Part shown: one piece after another, positions 7,628 through 14,302 of the stretch
How the letters are laid out: each line of letters opens with the position of its first letter
How positions within the stretch are numbered: the first letter of the stretch is position 1
Assembly (NCBI GenBank): GCA_023269365.1
Contig: JAHFTN010000013.1
Coordinates: 1-18,428 of the forward strand
DNA from: Chlamydiota bacterium
Lineage (GTDB): Bacteria; Chlamydiota; Chlamydiia; Chlamydiales; Rhabdochlamydiaceae
Length of the DNA stretch: 18,428 bases
Direction of reading: 5' to 3'
Program-made: the position numbers and the translations under genes
The notes under the pieces: model-generated
Databases searched by the model: none
What the model was told of the DNA's origin: nothing
The model's input: only the letters and a program-made list of their open reading frames with translations

Positions 7628-8713
7628 ATGACCTACGGCAAGTATCCAGACCTTAACCTTGTCAAGCGTATCCTCGTGATTAAAATGCGCCATCATGGGG
7701 ATGTGCTTCTTACCTCGCCCCTTTTCTCCCAGCTCAAAAAAAAACTTCCCTATGCGACGATCGACGCGTTTATTTACAGAGATACCTTGCCTATGTTGGA
7801 GGGGCATCCGGCAATTTCTCATTATTTGCTTCACGACAGGGGGCGAGGAAAAAATTTCTTTAAAAAGATGGCGTATGAGATGGCCTTATTGAGGCAGATT
7901 CGGGCCTCTCATTACGACCTTGTGCTCAACTTGACAGAAGGGGATCGGGGCGCCATCGCCGCAAGGGTTGCAAGAGCGCCCTACCGTGTAGGCTTCGATC
8001 CGAAGGGGTCGGGACTATGGGGAAAGCGCTCGATGTATACGCAGGTGGTCAAAACATGTGCCTTGCCGCGCCACACCGTCGAAAAGCAGCTCGACGTCCT
8101 GAGGTGCATCGGCATTTTTCCCGCTCCAGAAGAGCGAGATCTCTATCTGCATATCCCCAAGGCATCAGAGGAAAAAATATTGACCTTCCTCGCTCAAGAG
8201 GGGTTGCACCCTGGAGGGTATGTCGTGATCCATCCCGTCTCTCGCTGGCGCTTTAAATGTATCTCTGTAAAACAGATGGCAGAAGTTCTTAAGGGGCTAC
8301 ACGCTCGCAACATCCCCGTGATCTTAACGGCAGGACACGATGCGCAAGAGAATGCAATGGTACAAGAGATTCTTAGCTTAGCGCCCCAGGTGAGAGCTTT
8401 CAATTGGGCAGGGAAACTCACCTTAAAGGAACTTGCTGCACTCATCAACTTAAGTAAAGCGCTGCTCTCTGTCGACTCTGTGCCATTGCATATCGCATCC
8501 GCTACAAAAACGCCGCTTGTCGCTCTCTTTGGCCCCACCTCAGAGCTCAACTGGGGCCCCTGGATGCACCCCAAGGCAAGAGTTGTGACGAATCCCTTTT
8601 CTTGCCGCCCCTGCTTTCAAGATGGATGTGGAGGGAGTAAAATGAGCGATTGCCTCTTCTCAATCTCCCCTAAAAAAATCTTGGATGCCTTGGAGGATGT
8701 TCTTGCAATCTAA
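7628..8713 (+). CDS. rfaQ: Glycosyltransferase family 9, lipopolysaccharide heptosyltransferase III (WaaQ/RfaQ) type
   Basis: Predicted to transfer a heptose or similar sugar from a nucleotide-activated donor to the inner core of LPS at the cytoplasmic face of the inner membrane. The 361 residues start with the family motif ILVIKMRHHGDVLLTSPLF (residues 15-33) and continue with DTLPMLEGHP (52-61), both typical of RfaQ rather than RfaF/RfaC. The C-terminal donor-binding half has VDSVPLHIASATKTPLVALF followed by GPTSELNWGPW. Length and domain order are those of the family. The start at 7628 is supported by AAAGG at 7617-7621. Neighbours give no LPS context. The exact sugar is uncertain because classical Chlamydia LPS has a Kdo-only core without heptose. 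Confidence 0.88.
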   Translation: MTYGKYPDLNLVKRILVIKMRHHGDVLLTSPLFSQLKKKLPYATIDAFIYRDTLPMLEGHPAISHYLLHDRGRGKNFFKKMAYEMALLRQIRASHYDLVLNLTEGDRGAIAARVARAPYRVGFDPKGSGLWGKRSMYTQVVKTCALPRHTVEKQLDVLRCIGIFPAPEERDLYLHIPKASEEKILTFLAQEGLHPGGYVVIHPVSRWRFKCISVKQMAEVLKGLHARNIPVILTAGHDAQENAMVQEILSLAPQVRAFNWAGKLTLKELAALINLSKALLSVDSVPLHIASATKTPLVALFGPTSELNWGPWMHPKARVVTNPFSCRPCFQDGCGGSKMSDCLFSISPKKILDALEDVLAI

Positions 8714-8729
8714 TTTTTCTTTTTTAAAT

Positions 8730-8756
8730 TATATCGACTTATGATAAGTTGATATA
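8730..8756. promoter_or_regulatory. Palindrome downstream of the heptosyltransferase gene
   Basis: Bases 8730-8742 and 8744-8756 are reverse complements over 13 positions with one G:T-type difference around a single central base. There is no U-tract beside it. It may be an operator-like site or an RNA hairpin at the transcript end. The following 8757-8890 shows no gene or motif I can name. Confidence 0.3.
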
Positions 8757-8890
8757 TAGCGTATGGGTTGTTTTTGATTTTATCGTTTGCTGACACAGAA
8801 ATTTCTGACATCTATAACGGAATTAATTCGAAAAAGTCTAGAAGTATACACAAAAAAACTCAAAAGTTGGACTTGATTCAGCCCAATCAA

Positions 8891-9248
8891 GAAAAAAATA
8901 ACAAGATATTAGGATGGACAGGATAGGAATCCAGTTCAGGTTTGTTCGTCTGATCTCATAAGGGCATGGATTTTCTGTCTTAGTTGCTCTACCTCATCTA
9001 ATTCGTTGGGATGATGCAGGCGTTTGTATTCCAATTTCTGTTGTCCAAAATTAATCAGCAGTCCAACTGATATCCCTTTCTGTTTCATCGCAATAAAAAG
9101 GGCATTTTTGTAGATATTTTCCAAAAAACCAGAACCAAGTTCTCTCATTATCTCAAAACAACATCCTATAATTATTTCCGAAATAGCGGAATGGGGTAGC
9201 TCTGTTTTGGTTTTTATCCTGTCCATCCTAATATCTTGTTATTTTTTC
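8891..9248. mobile_element. Family A element, copy 2, enclosing a GxxExxY gene remnant
   Basis: The left arm 8891-8925 and right arm 9215-9248 are reverse complements over about 34 bases and match the arms of copies 1 and 3 (aaaaataacaagatattagg, then atggacaggat). The ~290-base interior encodes a reduced GxxExxY-family protein on the minus strand. Copies 1 and 3 keep only a ~30-base spacer, so they look like deletion derivatives or solo ends of this longer form. I recall short 'gacaggat'-type repeats flanking GxxExxY genes in other bacterial genomes; that is memory, not a search. Confidence 0.72.
8936..9226 (-). pseudogene. GxxExxY family protein, internally deleted remnant
   Basis: GxxExxY proteins are small (about 120-130 residues), of unknown function, and have been related to PD-(D/E)XK nucleases. 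Here 96 codons remain. Residues 16-51 match the family N-terminus (IIIGCCFEIMRELGSGFLEN, giving G..E..Y-type spacing as GFLENIY) and residues 52-70 match the family C-terminus (VGLLINFGQQKLEYKRL). The middle ~50 residues, which hold the FRADLLV / ELKA-like part expected for the nuclease core, are missing, so the frame is kept but the protein is probably non-functional. The ATG at 9226 lies inside the right inverted-repeat arm and encodes MDRI from repeat sequence. The ~26 residues after the last family motif are charged and unassigned. It could still be expressed as a small protein. Confidence 0.7.
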
Positions 9249-9250
9249 TT

Positions 9251-9425
9251 TTATACCCAAACAACTTCAAACGTTGGTTTTCCTCAAGGAGTTGCCCTGA
9301 ATTTGGGCCAGGCGAAGCCGATATCGAAGCAGCTCAACTCGAATGAGTTGGGCGATGCAGATAGGGCCAAATTCAGTGGCTAACAACGCTGAGGAAAGCC
9401 AACGTTTGAAGTTGTTTGGGTATAA
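9251..9425 (+). repeat. Family B repeat, copy 2 (175 bp, complete ends)
   Basis: The ends ttataccc...gggtataa form a terminal inverted repeat of about 36 bases (ttatacccaaacaacttcaa at the left, its complement at the right) with a single difference. Inside are gaatttgggcc / gggccaaattc and the short palindrome caactcgaatgagttg, so the whole element can fold as one hairpin. It starts two bases after the family A element ends. It is homologous to 6259-6424 in reverse orientation. Confidence 0.85.
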
Positions 9426-9455
9426 TTACAAAACTCCACTGGAGTTTTATAATTA
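9423..9455 (-). terminator. Hairpin after the minus-strand permease gene
   Basis: Bases 9423-9438 and 9440-9455 are complementary over about 16 positions with one mismatch (aaaactcca / tggagtttt core). It begins eight bases past the permease stop at 9463 when read on the minus strand. No long U-tract follows, so terminator function is likely but not certain. Confidence 0.4.
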
Positions 9456-9462
9456 CCTCAAT

Positions 9463-10860
9463 TCAATCGGATTTATGAATCGTAACCCAGCTGGGTTTTT
9501 TGAATAACAAGATGAGAGAGGGTGCGGCGCAGACAAGGACGATGCTTAGGGCGAGAAAAGTGACGTAGAAGGTGGTGTCGCCGGTTTTAATCTGTAGGGG
9601 AGGGAGGAAGCCGATGAAGAAGGTGGTAATAGCCCCGATGAGGCCAAGGCCTGCTGTGCACCACATCCCTATAAGGCCGCCCGGAATTTTAAAGGATCTC
9701 TTGATATGAGGGTGTGTGTAGCGCAATTTAATTGCGGCGGCAAACATGAACACGTACATGACCAGGTAGATCTGCGCTAGGGTGGCTGTCAAGATCCAGT
9801 AGGCGCTGCTTACCGTGGGCATGAAGAGAAAGACAGAGGAAAAGAGAGTAACAATAATCGCTTGGGCAATGAGGAGCGCAACAGGGGTTTTGTGGCGGTT
9901 GAGTCTGCGGAAGAGAGGAGGTAGATCTCCGTCCTGAGCGGCGGCGAGAAGTCCTGCACTCGGGCCCGCAATCCAGGTGCTCAGCGTCCCGAAGGCGCCA
10001 AAGGCAAGGAGGATGGCCATCACAGGGATGAGCCAATCCATTTGGTAGGCGGCAACGAAAAGGGAAAAAGCTTGTAGAGAGCCTGACACCAAGCTGATCT
10101 GGTATTGGGGGATCACCATGGCAATAGCTAAAACGCCGAGTAGGTAGAGCCCCAGAATGAAAATCCCAGATAAAAAGATCGCTTTGGGGTAGTTCTTCTG
10201 GGGATTTTGCACGTTGTTTGCGTGGACGGCAGACATCTCAATGCCACACAAGGAAACCAAGACGCCGGAAAAGAAGACAAGTTCCCTCGGTGAGCTGAAG
10301 TGGGGGATGAAACTGTCCAGAGTGCAGGAGATCTGGAGGGGATTGCCCGATAAATACCACCAAGTGCCTAGACCAATAATGATGCCTCCTGGAATTAGGG
10401 TCCCTGCGATGACGCCAAAAGAGCTGATCCAGCTCGAAAAACGGATCCCCAGCAGATTGGCAAGAGTGGTGAGCCAGAAGAGGGTCACGACGAAGCAGAG
10501 GATATAGAGGGTGTTATGGGAGAGTGCGGGATCGATGATATAGGCGATGGTCCCTGCGATGAAGGAGATCAAAGTGGGGTAATAGACGAGATTTTCTGCC
10601 CAGAGGAGCCAGATCGCCAAAAAGCCGGTACGATGGCCAAAGGCTTCCTTTACCCAGGCGAAGACCCCTCCCGTTTTGGGCCATCCCGTGGAGAGCTCCG
10701 CAGAGATCATAGAGACGGGAATGAAAAACAGCAAAATGGCGAGGATCAAGAAGAATAGAGAGGCAAACCCATACTCCGCAATGGTGGGCCAATTGCGCAC
10801 GCTGCTAACAGCGGCCACATTGATCATAGCGAGGGCAAAGACGGTGAGGGGTTTTTTCAT
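9463..10860 (-). CDS. APC-superfamily amino-acid permease/antiporter (GadC/XasA-like), copy 1
   Basis: Twelve-helix inner-membrane transporter of the amino acid-polyamine-organocation superfamily, close in pattern to glutamate:GABA antiporters. Features are the N-terminal helix with SSVRNWPTIA, the helix-2/3 region AELSTGWPKTGGVFAWVKEAFG (the GG motif seen in GadC and YjeM-like proteins), then YYPTLISFIAGT, SLCGIEMSAVHANNVQNPQK, and WIAGPSAGLLAAAQDGDLPP. The last block is the family signature before the cytoplasmic loop. With the start at 10860 (MKKPLTVFAL) the protein has 465 residues and aligns end to end with the 462-residue copy at 11604-12992. An in-frame ATG at 10893 would add 11 residues with no homology. 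Neither start has a Shine-Dalgarno sequence. It is divergent from the carbonic anhydrase gene. The substrate cannot be read from the sequence. Confidence 0.88.
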   Translation of the reverse strand: MKKPLTVFALAMINVAAVSSVRNWPTIAEYGFASLFFLILAILLFFIPVSMISAELSTGWPKTGGVFAWVKEAFGHRTGFLAIWLLWAENLVYYPTLISFIAGTIAYIIDPALSHNTLYILCFVVTLFWLTTLANLLGIRFSSWISSFGVIAGTLIPGGIIIGLGTWWYLSGNPLQISCTLDSFIPHFSSPRELVFFSGVLVSLCGIEMSAVHANNVQNPQKNYPKAIFLSGIFILGLYLLGVLAIAMVIPQYQISLVSGSLQAFSLFVAAYQMDWLIPVMAILLAFGAFGTLSTWIAGPSAGLLAAAQDGDLPPLFRRLNRHKTPVALLIAQAIIVTLFSSVFLFMPTVSSAYWILTATLAQIYLVMYVFMFAAAIKLRYTHPHIKRSFKIPGGLIGMWCTAGLGLIGAITTFFIGFLPPLQIKTGDTTFYVTFLALSIVLVCAAPSLILLFKKPSWVTIHKSD

Positions 10861-10959
10861 GAAGAGAGTATTTTTGCGTCCATGATATGTCATTTTTTTA
10901 TATTTCTACAAGCGCTTTAACCCTTGATCTGTTATTTTCGTAAAAAATGTTGGAGTTTT
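10861..10959. promoter_or_regulatory. Divergent promoter region between permease copy 1 and carbonic anhydrase
   Basis: This 99-base gap must serve both directions. It holds a T/A-rich stretch (10891-10908), an 8-base perfect palindrome aagcgctt (10910-10917) near its middle that could be an operator, and GGAG at 10952-10955, four bases before the carbonic anhydrase ATG. No confident promoter boxes are assigned. Confidence 0.4.
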
Positions 10960-11598
10960 ATGAGAAGTTTAAAAACTCTTTTTAAAAATAATGAGGCATG
11001 GGTCCTTGCTAAGTTGGGTAAGGATGCGCGCTATTTTTCTAAGATGGCCAAAGAGCAAGACCCGCTATATTTGTGGATTGGGTGCTCAGATAGCAGGGTT
11101 CCTGCCAATGAGATCATAGGGCTTGAGCCGGGGGAGCTGTTTGTCCATCGCAACGTGGCCAATCTATTCCCTCATACTGATTTCAACTGCCTCTCCGTGT
11201 TGGAATACGCAGTCGATTTAGTGAAGATCGAGCATGTGATCGTGTGCGGGCATTACGGATGTGGGGGAGTAAAAGCCGCCATGCAAGATCACCACTTGGG
11301 CCTTGTGGACAACTGGCTAAGAAACATCCGAGATGTGTATGCGCGGCATAAAGAAGAGTTGGAAGGGATCACAGATCTTAAAATTCGCTATGCGCGCCTT
11401 GTCGAGCTCAACGTGTTGCAACAGGTGCTCAACGTCTGCCATACGACAATTGTACAAGGCGCTTGGGAGCGCAAGCAGCCCTTATCTGTACACGGATGGG
11501 TTTACGATATGGAAACGGGAAAGCTTAAAGATTTAGACTGCTGTCTCTCTAGTATCGAACAGGTGGAACACATTTATCGCATCCGTTTAAAATCTTAA
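10960..11598 (+). CDS. can: Beta-class carbonic anhydrase
   Basis: Zinc enzyme interconverting CO2 and bicarbonate (EC 4.2.1.1) in the cytosol. Starting at the ATG at 10960, the Zn ligands and catalytic dyad fall at Cys42, Asp44, Arg46, His98 and Cys101 (motifs CSDSRVPAN and CGHYGCGG). This is the same numbering as E. coli Can and strongly supports this start. An in-frame ATG at 10924 would add 12 residues without homology. GGAG at 10952-10955 serves as ribosome-binding site. The 212-residue length is normal, and HRNVAN and the C-terminal GWVYDMETGKL are typical. The stop is five bases before the next permease gene, so the two are very probably one transcript. Pairing with permeases suggests a pH or bicarbonate role. 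Confidence 0.95.
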   Translation: MRSLKTLFKNNEAWVLAKLGKDARYFSKMAKEQDPLYLWIGCSDSRVPANEIIGLEPGELFVHRNVANLFPHTDFNCLSVLEYAVDLVKIEHVIVCGHYGCGGVKAAMQDHHLGLVDNWLRNIRDVYARHKEELEGITDLKIRYARLVELNVLQQVLNVCHTTIVQGAWERKQPLSVHGWVYDMETGKLKDLDCCLSSIEQVEHIYRIRLKS

Positions 11599-11603
11599 AT
11601 ACA

Positions 11604-12992
11604 ATGCACAAAAAAATCTCTCTTTTCTCGTTAGTCCTTCTCATCGTAGCTGCTATCGATAGTATCCGCAATCTGCCGATGCCCGCGCTCTTTGGCAGTG
11701 CCCTCATTTTCTTCTTCCTCCTCTCTGCCGTGCTCTTTTTCATCCCCACCTCCCTTGTGGCGGCAGAACTCTCGGCGACCTTCCCGGAAAAAGGGGGTGT
11801 GTACCACTGGGTCAAGACGGCCTTTGGAGAAAAATGGGCGATGGGGGCAATCTGGCTCCAGTGGATCAATACGATGGTATGGTATCCCACCATCCTTTCT
11901 TTTATAGCGGGGACGGCGGCCTACCTGATCGACCCGGAGCTTGTGCAAAATAAAGGATTTCTCATCGGGTGTGTGTTGGGGGTATTTTGGGGCGTGACCC
12001 TCTTGAACTTGAAGGGGATCTACCTCTCTTCTAAGCTGACGACGATCTGCACTCTTATCGGGGTGGTGTTCCCGATGCTCTTTTTGATCGTGCTAGGAGC
12101 CATTTGGGTATTTAGTGGGCATCCGATCCAGATCCATCTTAACAAAGAAACTTTGATCCCCTCGTTGAGAGAGACGTCGAACTGGGCCTCTTTGATTGCC
12201 ATTATGGCCTCTTTTTTGGGGATCGAGTTAGCAGGGGTCCATGTCAACGATATCCACAAGCCGCAACACAACTTTCCCAAGGCGCTTCTCTATTCGAGTA
12301 CGTTTATTCTGCTTTCGATGATCTTGGGCTCTTTGGCAATCGCCTTCGTCCTGCCGGAAAAAGAGATCAACCTGGTTGCTGGGGTGATTCAGGTTTTGCA
12401 CAATATGTTGCAAGCCTTTGGCTTAGAGCCGCTAGCTCCTGTCCTTGCGGCACTGATTGTGGTGGGGACGGTCGGGCAGATCACCAACTGGCTCATCTCT
12501 CCTGCCAAAGGGTTGATGCACGCAGCAGAATTTGGGTATATGCCCCCTCTTTTTATGCGTAAGAACAAATATGGGGTCGCAGCGAACATCTTACTCTCTC
12601 AAGGGGTTGTCGTCAGTCTTGTCTGTTTGGTTGTGCTCCTCGTGCCTGGCGTCAATGCCTTCTACTGGTTTTTAACGGCCCTGAGTACTGAGCTGTACAT
12701 GATGATGTACGTTTTGATGTTCTTAGCGGCTCTGTATCTACACCATAGGTATGTTAACCGCCCCAAAGTCTTTAAAATCCCCGGGCGCCATGTCGGGATG
12801 TGGATGACTTGCCTTTTGGGTCTTGTGGGGTGTCTTTTGACCATCATCGTCAGCTTTTTCCCTCCGGAAGCGATCGATGTGGGATCCTCCGTTCGCTATA
12901 CCTTCATGATTGCCTCTGCGAACGTGATAAGCCTGCTCCCCGTCCTCTTTTTTTTCTATTATAAGAAAAACAAATCATTGCAAAATAATTAA
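11604..12992 (+). CDS. APC-superfamily amino-acid permease/antiporter (GadC/XasA-like), copy 2
   Basis: 462-residue inner-membrane transporter, paralogous to the product of 9463-10860 along its full length. Shared blocks include IRNLPMPALFG, AELSATFPEKGGVYHWVKTAFG, WYPTILSFIAGTAAYLIDPE, FLGIELAGVHVNDIHKPQ and NWLISPAKGLMHAAEFGYMP. About twelve hydrophobic segments are spread over the sequence, and the C-terminus is short and basic (YYKKNKS). The start lies five bases after the carbonic anhydrase stop with no Shine-Dalgarno sequence of its own, so translational coupling is likely. In chlamydiae such XasA/GadC-like proteins (for example CT216) import or exchange amino acids. The precise substrate is unknown. 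A full acid-resistance system would also need a decarboxylase, and none is in the window. Confidence 0.88.
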   Translation: MHKKISLFSLVLLIVAAIDSIRNLPMPALFGSALIFFFLLSAVLFFIPTSLVAAELSATFPEKGGVYHWVKTAFGEKWAMGAIWLQWINTMVWYPTILSFIAGTAAYLIDPELVQNKGFLIGCVLGVFWGVTLLNLKGIYLSSKLTTICTLIGVVFPMLFLIVLGAIWVFSGHPIQIHLNKETLIPSLRETSNWASLIAIMASFLGIELAGVHVNDIHKPQHNFPKALLYSSTFILLSMILGSLAIAFVLPEKEINLVAGVIQVLHNMLQAFGLEPLAPVLAALIVVGTVGQITNWLISPAKGLMHAAEFGYMPPLFMRKNKYGVAANILLSQGVVVSLVCLVVLLVPGVNAFYWFLTALSTELYMMMYVLMFLAALYLHHRYVNRPKVFKIPGRHVGMWMTCLLGLVGCLLTIIVSFFPPEAIDVGSSVRYTFMIASANVISLLPVLFFFYYKKNKSLQNN

Positions 12993-13032
12993 AATTAATT
13001 CTACTATTAAATAAAACCACATGCGGAGTTGC

Positions 13033-13197
13033 ATGAAGTCATTTAATAAACGCATAAATAAGCGTAAAGCCTCGAAGGTGACGTTGAAGACGCACCATAA
13101 GCATGAGGCACATATGACGGCGCAAGAGGAAATTAGGGGGGCGTCTTCCGGGAGTACCCAGGTGCGCTCTGAAGAGATTAAGATGCATCACAATTAA
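13033..13197 (+). CDS. Small basic hypothetical protein (54 aa)
   Basis: A short ORF with start ATG at 13033 and GGAG at 13025-13028 upstream. An in-frame ATG at 13021 is an alternative. The product is basic and rich in Lys, His and Arg in its first half (KRINKRKASKV, KTHHKHEAH) and more mixed in the second half. No signal peptide, membrane segment or known family is recognised. Its stop overlaps the strong ribosome-binding site of the next small ORF, an arrangement expected of a real two-gene unit. It lies 40 bases after the permease stop with no terminator seen, so it may also belong to the carbonic anhydrase transcript. Confidence 0.5.
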   Translation: MKSFNKRINKRKASKVTLKTHHKHEAHMTAQEEIRGASSGSTQVRSEEIKMHHN

Positions 13198-13204
13198 GGA
13201 GAGG
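13196..13204 (+). promoter_or_regulatory. Strong ribosome-binding site for the 39-codon ORF
   Basis: aaggagagg, the best Shine-Dalgarno match in the window, ends five bases before the ATG at 13210 and overlaps the TAA of the preceding ORF (13195-13197). It is the main evidence that the next tiny ORF is translated. Confidence 0.55.
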
Positions 13205-13209
13205 ATGTT

Positions 13210-13329
13210 ATGGTAAAAAGAAAAAGATCTACTGGAAGAAGAACACGGTCCAGAATAAAAAGACGTACCGAGACAAGCAATACTAGGGGCGCTTGGAGAC
13301 GTTTCTGGAACCACTATTGCCAGATGTAA
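13210..13329 (+). CDS. Very small arginine/lysine-rich protein (39 aa)
   Basis: Starts at the ATG at 13210 with a near-consensus Shine-Dalgarno sequence five bases upstream. Of 39 residues, 14 are Arg or Lys, concentrated in KRKRSTGRRTRSRIKRR (residues 3-19). The C-terminus is aromatic (WRRFWNHYC). This composition suits nucleic-acid binding (chlamydiae use small basic proteins such as HctA/HctB to condense DNA) or a ribosome-associated peptide, but I recognise no family and no such role is demonstrated. Forty bases later the family A copy 3 palindrome begins. Confidence 0.5.
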   Translation: MVKRKRSTGRRTRSRIKRRTETSNTRGAWRRFWNHYCQM

Positions 13330-13368
13330 CAGACGCAGGATTTGCGGTAAAATCTTTCGAGACCTAAG

Positions 13369-13463
13369 AAAAATAACAAGATATTAAGATGGACAGGATG
13401 GGGAAAAAGGTAGCTCTTTTCCCAGGTTTTCCATCCTGTCCATCTTAATATCTTGTTATTTTT
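13369..13463. repeat. Family A inverted repeat, copy 3 (95 bp)
   Basis: Arms 13369-13401 and 13431-13463 are perfect reverse complements of 33 bases. They differ from copy 1 by one base in the left arm (attaagatgg instead of attaggatgg), and the right arm carries the matching change. The spacer resembles that of copy 1. The right arm contains the stop and last six codons of the minus-strand permease gene (13445-13464 region), so the element may also act as a transcript-end hairpin for that gene. Confidence 0.88.
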
Positions 13464-14302
13464 TTTGTTTTATAGCGCGTCTTTCTAGAAAAAAGGCTTG
13501 CGAGGTAGAGGGCGGCAGCTACGAGGGAGATCGTGGAGCCGGGGGGCCAGTTGAGCTCGTAGGAGGTGTAGAGGCCCAAGCAAGTGCATAAGATCCCCAG
13601 CAAGCTCGCAAGTCCCATCATGCGCCAGAGATCTTTAGTAAATAGGGCTGCGATCGAAGCGGGGATGGCGAGCAGAGTGATGACGAGGATAGCCCCCACG
13701 ATTTGAATCAGCAAGACGATGGCAATAGCGACGAGGGAAAGGAGCAGCAGATAAAGGGTATGCACGGAGACTTTTTGCAATAGCGCTTGTTGTTCATCAA
13801 AGCAGATTGCCAAAAAACGCCTATAGAGAAGGGCCACAACGGCCACGATTAGCACATCGAGAAAGAAGAGCAGCTGCAGATCGCTCTTTGACACCCACAA
13901 GATATTTCCAAAAAGAAAGTTGAGTAGCTCCACGTTGTATCCAGGAGTCAGGGCGATGAAAATCACGCCGATCGACATCCCCGTCGACCAGATGGCTGCG
14001 ATGAGAGTATCTTCTCGTTGTTTATACTTCAGATGGATCCATCCCATGAGAAGGGCAGAGGAGAGCCCTGCCACAAGAGCGCCTTGCAGGGGAGTCAAGA
14101 AATCCCACCCATAGCTCCTCTTCAACCACAAAAAGACCCCCATCCCTCCTAGCACAGAATGGGCGATACTGCCGCTCATCGAGACGATCTTTTTAATCAC
14201 GACATAAGAGCCGATGACGCCCCCTGCTAAAGAGGCAGCGCAGCCGGCAAAAAGCGCCATGAGAAGAAAGGGGTGTTCGACAAGGGCAGAGAAGAAGTTC
14301 AT
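13445..14302 (-). CDS. znuB: Zinc/manganese ABC transporter permease (ZnuB type)
   Basis: Integral membrane subunit of a metal ABC importer (ABC-3 family). Starting at the ATG at 14302 the protein has 285 residues, normal for ZnuB/TroC. It shows the opening AGCAASLAGGVIGSYVVIKK and MSGSIAHSVLGGMG typical of the family, and about eight hydrophobic segments. The start overlaps the znuC stop in the sequence ATGA (14299-14302). The frame stays open 38 codons further upstream (to 14416), but that part is the znuC coding sequence in another frame and is not homologous. The last residues (KKITRY) and stop are encoded by the family A copy 3 arm, so the original C-terminus was probably replaced by repeat insertion. 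Gene order matches chlamydial CT415-417. Confidence 0.93.
   Translation of the reverse strand: MNFFSALVEHPFLLMALFAGCAASLAGGVIGSYVVIKKIVSMSGSIAHSVLGGMGVFLWLKRSYGWDFLTPLQGALVAGLSSALLMGWIHLKYKQREDTLIAAIWSTGMSIGVIFIALTPGYNVELLNFLFGNILWVSKSDLQLLFFLDVLIVAVVALLYRRFLAICFDEQQALLQKVSVHTLYLLLLSLVAIAIVLLIQIVGAILVITLLAIPASIAALFTKDLWRMMGLASLLGILCTCLGLYTSYELNWPPGSTISLVAAALYLASLFSRKTRYKTKKITRY

Noticed and set aside
8891..9425. Considered as an insertion sequence with a transposase
   Set aside because: No transposase motif or DDE/HUH-type ORF; the only coding remnant is of GxxExxY type.
13039..13314. 91-codon minus-strand ORF opposite the two small basic ORFs
   Set aside because: No Shine-Dalgarno sequence and Ser/Pro-rich complement of basic codons; the plus-strand ORFs have the better signals.
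2571..13463. Repeated sequences considered as a CRISPR array
   Set aside because: The repeats are few, widely separated, palindromic over long arms, and lack regular spacers or cas genes.
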